Positions 8,163 to 16,683 of a stretch of DNA of 27,759 bases are shown here, piece by piece. The DNA is from a virus. The translations under genes and the position numbers were made by a program. Location: the IMG/VR virus record IMGVR_UViG_3300017748_000098, positions 1-27,759 of that record; one strand, 5' to 3'. Every line of letters starts with the position of its first letter. The stretch's first letter is position 1. The notes below the pieces were generated by a model. It was not told where the DNA came from. It worked only from the letters and a program-made list of their open reading frames with translations, and ran no database searches.

Positions 8163-9659
8163 TTAAAATTTAAGCCACTTAGATTTACCTCTAAACACTT
8201 GAACTATTTCATCTAGTTTTAAGTTAGATAATCTTATTTTAGCGTTTCTTAGTTTTGCTGACCTATCTCTTTTATATCTTTGAACAATGAATTCTTGTGT
8301 GTTTGCTTTTGTAGATAGTATAGAATAGTTAATATGTGAATATAACGCGTCCTCGGCCATCTTAGGCACCTTAGAATCAATATCATAGGCTAATCCATCT
8401 GATATATATTCTAAAACAATAAGTTGATTTGCTAATTCACTAGAAAAACTAAAAGTACCTGTTCTATCATTTATTTGAAACCAACCATTACTTTGTGAGA
8501 CTTGTGGATCAAGTCCATATCTTTGACCGAACGCTAGTTTCCACCAAGCCCAGTCATACACGTTAGTGTTTTCTTCATCTAAATAACCAGTTATATTATT
8601 AGGGTTATCACGACTCCATCTTTGTTCTGTTTTAGATTGTTCTGCGTAATTATTTGATCCAAAAGAGTTTTGGGTTGGGACACCGTTAGAGTCTTGTATT
8701 GGCAATTGGTTAGGAGATGTAGTTAAGTTATTAACAGGATATATTATTCTTTTAACACCATCATTATCAATTCTAGAAACCTGTACGTAATTTACATAAT
8801 CTTGAGGTATAGGTATAGATAAGCTTGGCGGTATAGTTAATTCTTGAGAATTTATAGATTTTAAAGTATCGTAAGAAAACTCTTGCAAACCTCTTTTAGC
8901 ATGAAATATAACTTCAGATCTTTTCACTCTAGGTATTAACTTGTCCATACCTACATAAGCCATCATGAAGTTATTGACTATATCCTTAATACTTATATAT
9001 TCATAATTACCTAAATTAGCATTAATAGCGGGTTGTTTTAATTGTATATAAACGCTTCCAGTATAGTTAACAGGTGGATTTGGCGATACTCCATCACCAG
9101 ATCTTAGCGTAATAATGTTGTTTTCAGGATCAGAAATGTAAGACCAGGACTCGTCTTGAGCTACGTTATTTATATATATAGTATAATTAGATATAGCAGA
9201 AGATGTTTGAACTACTGTACTATCATAAGTACTATTTAAACTAGGTACGCTAACAATTTGAAACTGAGCAACACCAGCACCTGGAGGTGTATGTTGAAGG
9301 TTAACAGTGTCTCCAACGGCATATCCGGAACCTTCTTGAACAACTGTCCAAGTAAGAGGAACTCCCGAACCCCCACCATTCAAAACTGGTGTGACTGTAT
9401 CTATTCGTACTATCATACCTGAACCACTACCTCCTTGAGCATTATGAAAAGCCCCTGGAAAATAACTATTACCACCATCGTTTGATAGATTTATTTCTGT
9501 TTGTATAACAGAAGCTACTTGAATACCTGTGCTATTATAAGCACTAACAACGTTAGTATTAAAAGTGCAATTAAACGTAGGGTTAGTTGCGCTTGATAAA
9601 TCGGGAAATACTTGTTGACCTGAATAGTACTGTGCGTTTGTTTCGTTTATTAGTCCCAT
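8163..9659 (-). CDS. Head-tail adaptor/ring protein with beta-rich N-terminal extension (498 aa)
   Basis: The C-terminal half, from about residue 221, resembles crAss-like ring/adaptor proteins related to P22 gp4 and T7 gp11. It opens with ISIKDIVNNFMMAYVGMDK (223-240 region), then KRSEVIFHAKRGLQEFSYD (246-264) and a proline-bracketed PPSLSIPIPQDYVNYVQV segment (277-294). The first 220 residues are unlike that fold: they are Gly/Ser/Thr/Val-rich, with a GSGYAVGDTVNL turn at 110-121 typical of beta-sandwich modules in phage tail proteins. The likely role is to bind the portal or ring above and the muzzle below. It sits 2 bases upstream of the muzzle gene and 6 bases downstream of the 249-aa connector gene. 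Confidence 0.75.
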   Translation of the reverse strand: MGLINETNAQYYSGQQVFPDLSSATNPTFNCTFNTNVVSAYNSTGIQVASVIQTEINLSNDGGNSYFPGAFHNAQGGSGSGMIVRIDTVTPVLNGGGSGVPLTWTVVQEGSGYAVGDTVNLQHTPPGAGVAQFQIVSVPSLNSTYDSTVVQTSSAISNYTIYINNVAQDESWSYISDPENNIITLRSGDGVSPNPPVNYTGSVYIQLKQPAINANLGNYEYISIKDIVNNFMMAYVGMDKLIPRVKRSEVIFHAKRGLQEFSYDTLKSINSQELTIPPSLSIPIPQDYVNYVQVSRIDNDGVKRIIYPVNNLTTSPNQLPIQDSNGVPTQNSFGSNNYAEQSKTEQRWSRDNPNNITGYLDEENTNVYDWAWWKLAFGQRYGLDPQVSQSNGWFQINDRTGTFSFSSELANQLIVLEYISDGLAYDIDSKVPKMAEDALYSHINYSILSTKANTQEFIVQRYKRDRSAKLRNAKIRLSNLKLDEIVQVFRGKSKWLKF

Positions 9660-9665
9660 ATTTTA

Positions 9666-10415
9666 TTATCTTTTAGTGTTTGCCTCATTAACGGCTGAAA
9701 GCTGTGAAGCTGATTGAACTATTTGCGGATCTCTTATTATGACTCCAGCATACTTTAATATTTCTATTATAACCTCTGATTGTTGGCTGTCACTTATTTC
9801 AAAATCAACTGAACCACTAGCAGGAATCGAAGGTGTTGGCGCGCCGCTAGTGCCACTCCATATAAACGCACCTGTCGTTGGATCTACACCGTAAGCCCAG
9901 ACAACATCAGCTGGTTTTCTAATGTAATTAAAAGTAACATCTGTATTAGCGAAAGTTGTTGGACTTGGAAATACTATTAACTTGTTGTCTTTATATTTAG
10001 CAACAGGAAAGTCATTTGTGGGTTGAGTCAGTGGGGATAATTTTAGTTCGTTATAATCTCTATTACTGACTATCTCTATAGGTGGTGAGTTTTTGCCTTT
10101 GTTCCAACTTGCTGAACCGAATCTGTGTAGATCAGTTGGTTGGTGGTAGACATTAGTTGTTGGAGTGTTTGAAGCAATATCACTTTTTTCAAATACTTGA
10201 AACTCTTCCATTATGTGGTCCATACGTGAGGCGAACTCTACATTTGTTTTAGGCATACGTATATATTGGTTATAATCCTCAAAGAACTTTTCAAATATCT
10301 CTAACTGAACTTGAGTAGCTAATTGGTTAAATTCAAAAGGTGTTAAGTAACCTCTTTGCTCTTTATTTAGTATACTCAGTACTGTGGTATATACCGTATT
10401 TACGTTTATTGCCAT
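9666..10415 (-). CDS. Head-tail connector/ring protein, crAss-like (249 aa)
   Basis: The N-terminal domain, about residues 5-75, is helical with VNTVYTTVLSILNKEQRGYL and PFEFNQLATQVQLEIFEKFF. This resembles the small conserved neck/ring protein that precedes the adaptor in crAss-like phages. A beta-rich middle follows, including a YIRKPADVVWAYG segment near 164-176 and a Ser/Pro-rich loop. A C-terminal helix ends in a polar tail. The start at 10415 lies just downstream of an intrinsic-terminator-like hairpin, so this gene begins the neck-tail transcription segment (249, 498, 987, 573 aa). Which ring of the neck it forms cannot be told from sequence alone. Confidence 0.65.
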   Translation of the reverse strand: MAINVNTVYTTVLSILNKEQRGYLTPFEFNQLATQVQLEIFEKFFEDYNQYIRMPKTNVEFASRMDHIMEEFQVFEKSDIASNTPTTNVYHQPTDLHRFGSASWNKGKNSPPIEIVSNRDYNELKLSPLTQPTNDFPVAKYKDNKLIVFPSPTTFANTDVTFNYIRKPADVVWAYGVDPTTGAFIWSGTSGAPTPSIPASGSVDFEISDSQQSEVIIEILKYAGVIIRDPQIVQSASQLSAVNEANTKR

Positions 10416-10431
10416 TTTAATATTTTTATAA

Positions 10432-10460
10432 ATAAAAAAGGCGGCCGCATAACCGCCTTA
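10432..10460 (-). terminator. Intrinsic terminator after the 260-aa gene
   Basis: Read on the minus strand, AAGGCGG and CCGCCTT form a 7-bp stem around an 8-base loop, followed directly by six T residues (10434-10439). This is a classic rho-independent terminator shape, 15 bases after the stop of the 260-aa gene and before the connector gene. Part of the stem and loop creates a GCGGCCGC palindrome at 10441-10448, which is unusually GC-rich for this AT-rich genome. Confidence 0.8.
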
Positions 10461-10474
10461 TATATAATCACTTG

Positions 10475-11257
10475 TTATTTAAGTTTTTTCTCTATTGACT
10501 TAAAAACTTCTAATCCTTCGTCAGTTTTAAACCAAGCGGCCATAGCTGAATATGGATTCTCATCAAAAGGAACACTCATTAACTTACGGCCATTGCTAGC
10601 CCAAGTAAATGTTCTGTTGTCTCCTGATAATTTAATTATGTTGTTTTCTGTAGCTACAATTGCAAAATTTCTAAGTTGAACATTTTCATCATTAGCGAGT
10701 TCTATAAATAATTGAGGATTTCTTCTTGCAAAAAGAAGCATATCTCTTTTTAATTCTTTAGTACTCATCTTGCTTACTGAAGATCCTACTTCTACTCTCA
10801 TTATAGCTTCCATGAAGTCTACATCCATTTGTAGGGCTGCATTCATTGCTAAAACTTCTAACTCTAAATCTTCAACCTCATCTTTAGCAATTTCTACAGA
10901 ATCATATTCTCCGTATATTAAATTCTTATGAGGATGCTTATCTAAAAACTCTTGTAAGTTTCTTTTTTCTTTTGGAACTAATAAATGGCCCATGTTAAAA
11001 ACAACGTGTTTAAGGGTTGATGGACCTTTTTGTTCATCTACAAAAATTGACTTTTGATTAGTAGCGTATCTTAATTCTCTTTCATATCCTTTATCTGGAT
11101 CAAACCAAACTAATGGATATTTACCAGTATGCTTACTAGGTAAGGTATAAGTTAAAGGATTTTTATTATTTAATAAATAATAATTTCTATCTTTATATTC
11201 CCAAGTATCTTTTTTAACCTCTTGCTTGGGAGCAGGAGCTTTCTTTGTTGTTGCCAT
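10475..11257 (-). CDS. Uncharacterised structural-region protein, 260 aa
   Basis: I do not recognise the family. The N-terminus has a Lys/Ala/Pro tail (residues 1-15), then a compact beta-rich domain to about residue 90 with WFDPDKGYERELRY and a RNLQEFLDKHP motif. An acidic helical region follows at about 115-145, then a long helical part with MSTKELKRDMLLFARRNP (about 174-191) and IELANDENVQLRN. There is no signal peptide or membrane span. The gene lies between the capsid and neck genes and is bracketed by hairpin terminators on both sides, so its expression is set apart from its neighbours. Its position suggests a head-completion, auxiliary capsid or connector protein. That is inference. 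Confidence 0.6.
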   Translation of the reverse strand: MATTKKAPAPKQEVKKDTWEYKDRNYYLLNNKNPLTYTLPSKHTGKYPLVWFDPDKGYERELRYATNQKSIFVDEQKGPSTLKHVVFNMGHLLVPKEKRNLQEFLDKHPHKNLIYGEYDSVEIAKDEVEDLELEVLAMNAALQMDVDFMEAIMRVEVGSSVSKMSTKELKRDMLLFARRNPQLFIELANDENVQLRNFAIVATENNIIKLSGDNRTFTWASNGRKLMSVPFDENPYSAMAAWFKTDEGLEVFKSIEKKLK

Positions 11258-11279
11258 AATATAATATAATATAATAATT
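11258..11279 (-). promoter_or_regulatory. TATTA/ATT-repeat leader before the 260-aa gene
   Basis: On the minus strand the bases immediately before the ATG read AATTATTATATTATATTAT, an imperfect TATAT/TTATA repeat running into the start codon. It begins right at the U-tract of the upstream hairpin. There is no Shine-Dalgarno sequence. An almost identical element precedes the scaffold-like gene at 14250-14270. It could be a translation-enhancing leader of the Bacteroidota type or a promoter giving a very short leader. The sequence alone does not decide. Confidence 0.4.
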
Positions 11280-11306
11280 AAAAAGACCCCGCCGAAGCGG
11301 GATCTT
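11280..11306 (-). terminator. UUCG-loop hairpin terminator after the capsid/86-aa genes
   Basis: Minus-strand AAGATCCCGC and GCGGGGTCTT pair as a 10-bp stem with one G-U wobble, closed by a UUCG tetraloop. The run of five T residues at 11280-11284 includes the last two stem bases. It lies 11 bases after the stop of the 86-aa gene and only about 22 bases before the next start codon. The hairpin would end or attenuate the capsid transcript, or protect its 3' end. The U-tract is short, so partial read-through is plausible. Confidence 0.8.
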
Positions 11307-11317
11307 ATTATTGTTTT

Positions 11318-11578
11318 TTAAGATACAGTTGTTCCTGTAACTTTTTGACTTAAAGCAGCTGGAGCAATAGATGGTCCAGAAGCACCATTTATTAAATCAA
11401 CAGCATCTAAAATTTTAGCAACATCAGCTTGTTCAAAAGCTGAACTAGCAGCAATAGTAACTGTTCCCGAAGGTACATAACTTACTATTAAGTTTGGTGT
11501 TGTGAATTTTAAAGCGCCTATGTTCTCAGCTGGTAGTAAATCATATCCACTAGCTTTTGGTAATTTTACATATCCCAT
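11318..11578 (-). CDS. Small capsid-adjacent protein, 86 aa (possible head decoration)
   Basis: Complete small frame 29 bases downstream of the capsid gene. The protein is Ala/Ser/Val/Thr-rich: a beta-type N-terminal half (residues 1-47), one predicted helix with FEQADVAKILDAVDLINGA (about 48-66) and a flexible C-terminal tail. It has no cysteine, signal peptide or membrane segment. It shares the capsid transcript and ends just before a strong hairpin, so it is probably made in high amounts, as capsid decoration or auxiliary proteins are. The decoration role is inferred from size and position; I do not recognise a family. Confidence 0.6.
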   Translation of the reverse strand: MGYVKLPKASGYDLLPAENIGALKFTTPNLIVSYVPSGTVTIAASSAFEQADVAKILDAVDLINGASGPSIAPAALSQKVTGTTVS

Positions 11579-11607
11579 TTTTTATCTTTTAAAATGTTAA
11601 ACAATTA

Positions 11608-13119
11608 TTAAGCTCCTTTAAATAACACGAAGTTATTTGCAGCTTGTGTAACTAAACATCTTTCAGACAAGAAGTGTACTTGCATAGCGTCTAAAGAAGA
11701 AGTATAAGCTCCACCTACTGAACCAGTAATCCAGTTTTTGAATCTTCTATCTTCAGTTTCAGAAGCTCTATATCTTACGTGTAAGAAAGGACGTCTGATG
11801 TTTGAACCTAACATTTGATCGTATACTGTTGAAGTTCCAGCAGGAACTAAAACACCATCAATAGCTTTGTCCATACCTCTAGTTGACGCATCATTTAAGT
11901 ATTTCCAATCAGTTTTGTAGAAGTCATAAGAACCTCTTCTAAAACCTGAAAATCCAAAGTTAAGTGCCATTTCAGCTTCATTATCGAATAAACCGTAAGA
12001 AGCAGAAGCAGTAGAAGCATAACCTCCACCTGCCATAGCAGCGATCATATCGTCAAAATCAAGAGCAGTAGCTCTAGATAAGAATAACATGTTTTCTTCA
12101 ATAGCACCTTGCTTATCTAAGTTTTTAAGTATTTCATCAAAATCACCTAATGCACCGTTACCTGGGGCAGCAGCTCCAGCAAAACCAGAGTATACATTAC
12201 CTCTTGCTTCAATAGCAGCAAACATACCTTCTGTACCTAAAATATCTGAAGTACTTAAGTTAGTAGCAGTACCAGTTGATGTCTTAGCATCTTCACCTTC
12301 AACCATTGCCATTTCAAGATAATCTTCAAAACGTAATCTAGTTTCTGATTCAGCTTTTAAATACCATAAGTATCCAGATGTTCCGTCTTCAGTAGCAACT
12401 TCAACCCACCCAATTTGAGCAGTATCAGAACCATTGATTTCATACTTATCTTTGATAATTATAGGTCTATTAGAAAACTGAGTAAATTGTGGCTCAATAG
12501 AACCTTGCATACCGTCAGTACCTTTTTTAAATTCAGCACCGTACACAAATAAATTTACTCCAGTTGTACCAGATAAACCATTAGGAATATCGTCAGTTCC
12601 GTAAGGAAGACAATTAAAAGCAACAGCATCAGCTGCCCCATCACCTACTACATTACCGGATGAATCAACAACATTAGTAACATGTACTTTTAAAGTTATT
12701 AATCCAGTCGCTTCGTCAGACAACAATACTGTTTGTCCTTTTCTAACAGCCATATTAGTAGCAGCAGAATTATTAGGACCAGCATTAGATATGTCAGGTC
12801 TTACAAATATTTGTTTAGTAGTTGTGTCTTTATCAAGAGCTTCTGCTAAACCTTTATATGCAATATGTAGTCTATTTTGTTCAGACCAAATAACTTGATC
12901 AGAAGTCATAGGCATTTCAGCACCTACCATTCTCAAGAAACCAGATAATGTTCTGTTTCCGTATCGTTCTACTTCCGCCTCATAAAGCTCAGGTAGATAT
13001 TGTTGAGCAAAGTCCTTACCGGAACCGGTATTGAACTCTAAAAAATTAGTACTCAACGCCATTCTCTTTTGAGCAGGGACGATTGACGCGGGAAAACTCC
13101 CGCCTTGTATTAAACCCAT
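11608..13119 (-). CDS. Major capsid protein, 503 aa
   Basis: Assigned as the HK97-fold major capsid protein from position and length. It follows portal and scaffold-like genes, precedes a small decoration-like gene and a terminator, and has the size expected of crAss-like and T7/P22-like capsid proteins. Features include a long helical stretch after the N-terminus with QQYLPELYEAEVERYGNRTL (spine-helix type), several Gly/Ala-rich loops, and a C-terminal domain containing RRPFLHVRYRASETEDRRF. No Ig-like C-terminal extension or protease motif is visible, so the N-terminus is probably not cleaved from a fused scaffold. The leader has no Shine-Dalgarno sequence but a run of A residues. The fold itself cannot be proved by eye. 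Confidence 0.8.
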   Translation of the reverse strand: MGLIQGGSFPASIVPAQKRMALSTNFLEFNTGSGKDFAQQYLPELYEAEVERYGNRTLSGFLRMVGAEMPMTSDQVIWSEQNRLHIAYKGLAEALDKDTTTKQIFVRPDISNAGPNNSAATNMAVRKGQTVLLSDEATGLITLKVHVTNVVDSSGNVVGDGAADAVAFNCLPYGTDDIPNGLSGTTGVNLFVYGAEFKKGTDGMQGSIEPQFTQFSNRPIIIKDKYEINGSDTAQIGWVEVATEDGTSGYLWYLKAESETRLRFEDYLEMAMVEGEDAKTSTGTATNLSTSDILGTEGMFAAIEARGNVYSGFAGAAAPGNGALGDFDEILKNLDKQGAIEENMLFLSRATALDFDDMIAAMAGGGYASTASASYGLFDNEAEMALNFGFSGFRRGSYDFYKTDWKYLNDASTRGMDKAIDGVLVPAGTSTVYDQMLGSNIRRPFLHVRYRASETEDRRFKNWITGSVGGAYTSSLDAMQVHFLSERCLVTQAANNFVLFKGA

Positions 13120-13136
13120 TTTTTTTAGTTTTTAGT

Positions 13137-14249
13137 TTATTTTTTATTTTTTTGTATTTTCAGTTTAGAACTATCAACACCGTTAACCGCTTTTACTCTC
13201 AATCCATTAATATATATAGCTTCGTTGTTTTGTGGACGTGAAGCAGTTTCTATATTCTTAGACTCATTAACTATATTTTTAATTCCATCGGCTTTACCTT
13301 GTTCATAAAAATGTCTAGCTATTGTATCAGAGTTTTGGGCAGCAAACAAAGCTTTGTGGTAACCTTTTAAATCATCAACATTTCCATCTTCATTTAAGAA
13401 CTTCTTAATAACGGACTGTAATTCTGATTGTTTTGAAGCAACCTCTTGAGTATTATTAATGTTATAATTGAATGTTTTTTCTCCAACGTTAAACTCAAAA
13501 CCTTTGAAATCGTTAGAAAAATATTCTTTAGTATTATTAATAAAGTCTTCTTTTTGCTTATTTAAGTGTATTTGTTTGTCACTGTATCTATTGAAAAAGT
13601 CTAGAGCTTTTTGTTGATCCTCATTTACTTTAGGTTTCAACTTGATTTCCTCATAGTATTTATTTTTAGTCTCTTCTAAAAAGTTTCTAGCCTTTGCAAT
13701 TTCTTCTTTCTTCGCGAGCTTCTTTTTCTTAATGTCGCGATCTTCATCCACTTCTTCATCGTAGTTAAAATTGTCTTCCATTATAAAGTCAACTTCTTCT
13801 GAATTTAGATGTGGTTTAGTATTTTTGTAATATTCTCTAAGTAGACTTGTTTCATCTATTTGAGAATAATCTTGGTTTAATCTAACGTAATCCTGTAAAG
13901 ATCCACCAGTTTCTTCCATAAAATCTACAACCTTTTTTAAATCAGTAGGTAATTCTACTATTCTTTCTTTTTTAGGTTCTTCTTTTATTTCTTCTTTAAT
14001 ATCTTCAACCTTTTTATCTTCTTGATCTTCTACTTTTACTTCAGATATAGGATTGTCTTGTAATTCTTTATCTTCATTTTTAGTTTCTTCAACATTAACA
14101 ATAGTTTTTTCTTCTTCTTTATTAGCTTGAGATATATCTACTTTTGCTATTGGTTGATCTTGATTGATTAATTTTCTTGGTTTCTTTTTTATTTTAAATT
14201 CCCCTTGAGTTAATTCACCGCCGGCTGTTTCTTTTATTTCTTCTGACAT
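13137..14249 (-). CDS. Scaffold-like protein, acidic coiled coil (370 aa)
   Basis: Located between portal and capsid genes, the usual place for a scaffolding protein. Residues 1-100 are a disordered Glu/Lys-rich tract. Residues about 100-162 form a small domain with SLQDYVRLNQDYSQIDETSL and REYYKNTKPHLNSEEVDFIM, a pattern common in scaffolding proteins of T7-like and marine podoviruses. From about 170 to 300 it is a highly charged coiled coil, and the C-terminus is basic (SSKLKIQKNKK), as expected for a scaffold tail that binds the inner face of the capsid. There are no cysteines, membrane segments or protease motifs. The assignment is by position and architecture. Confidence 0.7.
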   Translation of the reverse strand: MSEEIKETAGGELTQGEFKIKKKPRKLINQDQPIAKVDISQANKEEEKTIVNVEETKNEDKELQDNPISEVKVEDQEDKKVEDIKEEIKEEPKKERIVELPTDLKKVVDFMEETGGSLQDYVRLNQDYSQIDETSLLREYYKNTKPHLNSEEVDFIMEDNFNYDEEVDEDRDIKKKKLAKKEEIAKARNFLEETKNKYYEEIKLKPKVNEDQQKALDFFNRYSDKQIHLNKQKEDFINNTKEYFSNDFKGFEFNVGEKTFNYNINNTQEVASKQSELQSVIKKFLNEDGNVDDLKGYHKALFAAQNSDTIARHFYEQGKADGIKNIVNESKNIETASRPQNNEAIYINGLRVKAVNGVDSSKLKIQKNKK

Positions 14250-14273
14250 AATATAATATAATAGTTAATAATT
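14250..14273 (-). promoter_or_regulatory. TATTA/ATT-repeat leader before the scaffold-like gene
   Basis: On the minus strand AATTATTAACTATTATATTATATTATG runs into the ATG at 14249, giving a close copy of the leader of the 260-aa gene at 11258-11279. There is no Shine-Dalgarno sequence. The element occupies the whole gap between the portal stop and this start. Its function, translational or as a promoter, is unproven. Confidence 0.35.
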
Positions 14274-14274
14274 G

Positions 14275-16683
14275 TTATTCAAACTGGCTTAATCCAAAGC
14301 CATTTAAATTCTGTGATTCTGGTGCCTTAAAGTCTGTTGGTGTTAAATCGTTTGCTCTTTGATTCATTAATGTACTTTGTTGAGTAGCTTCTTGTTTACT
14401 TCTCTCATCTTTACGGTCTTCAATTAGTTCTTCTTTCCTAACCATTCTATCCACCTCTAACTGCTTTAGTTCTAAATCAAACTTATGTTGCATCTCCATT
14501 AACTGTCTTTTTATAACAGCTTCTTGTTCAATCTTTTTAATAGCGAAATTATTTTTACCTTGCTCTATTTGAAGCTCGGTCTCTGCTATTGCTTGTCTTT
14601 TTTGAACCTCTGCCATGGCAGTTCTTTCTGCAGTTTCAGCTTGCGCATTTGATTGAGCTTGTATTTGCGCCATTTGATTTTGTTTATCTGCAGCTGCTTT
14701 TTGTTTTCTTTTAAATTTTAATACTTGATTAGCTAGTTTAAGATTTTTAATTTCTCTTAATTCTATAGCATCTTCTAAATCTATACTACCTTGTTGTATT
14801 GATGCTTGAATATTTTGCTCTAACATCTGTTTTTCTTCATCATCAGGTGTAAGATCTAGGTATATACCAAACTCGTATAAGTTTAAGTTATACATTTCTT
14901 CTAATGTACCTACGTTAAAAGAGCTTAAACTATTTTTTAAAGCTTCTCTAGTTAAAGGATATTCTAAAGCATCTGATATTCTAAATGAAATATTCTCACA
15001 TGTTCTAGCTGATAAATATAAACCGGCTTGAACTATATGTTTCGTCGCGGTATTTGAATTAGCTGCAGCAAGTTTTTGCAAACCTACAAGTGATTTTTCA
15101 TTTGGCATACTACCGTCTCTAGCTTCGTTTAGCCCAGTTACATCTCTCATCATTTGCAAGTAATATTGATAAGTTTGTATTAAACTTTGCATTTTCGCTC
15201 CTCCGCTTGAGCTTTGTAATTCCTGTATAGGAACTTTACCAGGGTTAGCACCACCTTCTTGAGTCATTGACCTACCTAGTATACTACCAGTTTGAAAATA
15301 CATATTCAACGCTTCTGCAGGATTATAATTTGTACCATTACCTAAGTCAACTTCTGCTAAACCATCTACATCTAAAAATACACCATCAGGAACTGTTCTA
15401 GCTAATACTTGTTGTAGCTTTAAATGTGTTAGCTGTATCATATCAGCAAAACCTGTCATTCGACCTACTAAAGACTCTATACGGCCTTTATACATTTTAG
15501 GTGCGCAAATATTATAATTCATATTTACTTTAACTAAATTAGAATCTGGTCTAACCATGTTTTTAGATAGCTCCCACTTTAACATCATTTCGTGACCTAA
15601 TATTTTAGCACCATGATATAATACTTCTATAGATCTTGTTACTCTATTAAAGTTATCGCTCTCTGGTGGGTTAAAAGTATCAGGTTTTTCTAATGCTTTT
15701 TCTAGACCTGTTGCTCCTTGTTTTATTTTAAACACTTGATCGTGATAAGTTTTGTATTCAAAATATAATATAGCTATACTATTACCATCTCTTCTACCAT
15801 TAAACTGGTAATTGTAACTTTCACTTCCAGGATACTTTTGTATGGTATCTAATTCTTCATCTGTTAATTGAGGAAACTCTTTTTTTATTTCAGCTAAACT
15901 TATATATTTTACTTCTCCTACATACCATATGTCTTGAAAATTAGGATCTGTTGTATAAGAATAAACTAAGTTTGCAGGGTCTACATAGTCTACAGTAACA
16001 CCTTCTGATAAATTAAAAGATGTTTTTACAGCTCCAATACCTAGTATAACTAAATCTTCAGCTATTCTACGTCTGGTTAACTCATATCTATTAAAAGCTA
16101 AAGTATTGTTTATAGCTTCTTCTTCAGCTATCTCTATAGACTGCTTGTAGTTTAACTGCATATGAACATCTAACTCTTCTTTGTTTTGAGGTAGCTCTTC
16201 TGGATTAGCAGTTGAGTACATGTTCATTCCTGACACTTGTTGGATTTGATCAATTAATTCTTTTGCATTTATGTCTCTTAATAAAGCTTCTGCATATTCA
16301 GTCCTCTCTTGCATCGACTGCGGGTCTTGAGCATAAGCCTTAACATCGTAAAGCTTTGTGTCCATACCGTTAACTACTATATCAACAAACTTAGGTATAA
16401 TTGGAACTGGTTTCCAGTCTAAATTTAAATAACTTAAATCTCCGTTAATAGCTAGCTCATCTTTATATTTTTGTACTGATTGTTCAGCTCTAGCATATAG
16501 TCTTAAATTTCTAAAAGTGTTATAATTAGTATTAAACCTACCCGAAACTCCAGATCTAGTACCACTAAACCAGTCACCTTCAATAGCTCTACCTACTTGT
16601 CTACCATACTCGATACTTGCTTTTACCTCCGCAGGTACCACCTGATCAGGAAATGAACTACCGTTATAAGTTTGTATTTGCAT
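14275..16683 (-). CDS. Portal protein, crAss-like (802 aa)
   Basis: The gene directly follows TerL (adjacent bases 16684/16683) and precedes the scaffold-like and capsid genes. The 802-aa length and domain order fit crAss-like and P22-like portals. An N-terminal helical region and wing include IPKFVDIVVNGMDTKLYDVK, the usual portal stem-wing entry. The mid region holds VDYVDPANLVYSYTTDP and a receptor-proximal IEVLYHGAKILGH strand pair. A conserved MQSLIQTYQYYLQMMRDVTG stretch leads to GLNEARDG, the typical portal 'tunnel' motif. The C-terminal 150 residues are a Gln/Glu/Ala-rich coiled coil that would make an extended barrel. The portal forms the dodecameric DNA channel at one capsid vertex. 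Confidence 0.85.
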   Translation of the reverse strand: MQIQTYNGSSFPDQVVPAEVKASIEYGRQVGRAIEGDWFSGTRSGVSGRFNTNYNTFRNLRLYARAEQSVQKYKDELAINGDLSYLNLDWKPVPIIPKFVDIVVNGMDTKLYDVKAYAQDPQSMQERTEYAEALLRDINAKELIDQIQQVSGMNMYSTANPEELPQNKEELDVHMQLNYKQSIEIAEEEAINNTLAFNRYELTRRRIAEDLVILGIGAVKTSFNLSEGVTVDYVDPANLVYSYTTDPNFQDIWYVGEVKYISLAEIKKEFPQLTDEELDTIQKYPGSESYNYQFNGRRDGNSIAILYFEYKTYHDQVFKIKQGATGLEKALEKPDTFNPPESDNFNRVTRSIEVLYHGAKILGHEMMLKWELSKNMVRPDSNLVKVNMNYNICAPKMYKGRIESLVGRMTGFADMIQLTHLKLQQVLARTVPDGVFLDVDGLAEVDLGNGTNYNPAEALNMYFQTGSILGRSMTQEGGANPGKVPIQELQSSSGGAKMQSLIQTYQYYLQMMRDVTGLNEARDGSMPNEKSLVGLQKLAAANSNTATKHIVQAGLYLSARTCENISFRISDALEYPLTREALKNSLSSFNVGTLEEMYNLNLYEFGIYLDLTPDDEEKQMLEQNIQASIQQGSIDLEDAIELREIKNLKLANQVLKFKRKQKAAADKQNQMAQIQAQSNAQAETAERTAMAEVQKRQAIAETELQIEQGKNNFAIKKIEQEAVIKRQLMEMQHKFDLELKQLEVDRMVRKEELIEDRKDERSKQEATQQSTLMNQRANDLTPTDFKAPESQNLNGFGLSQFE

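Noticed and set aside
10441-10448. GCGGCCGC palindrome as a possible operator or cloning scar
   Set aside because: It is explained by the stem and loop of the terminator hairpin at 10432-10460, which has a matching T-run. A single 8-base palindrome is not evidence of a vector.
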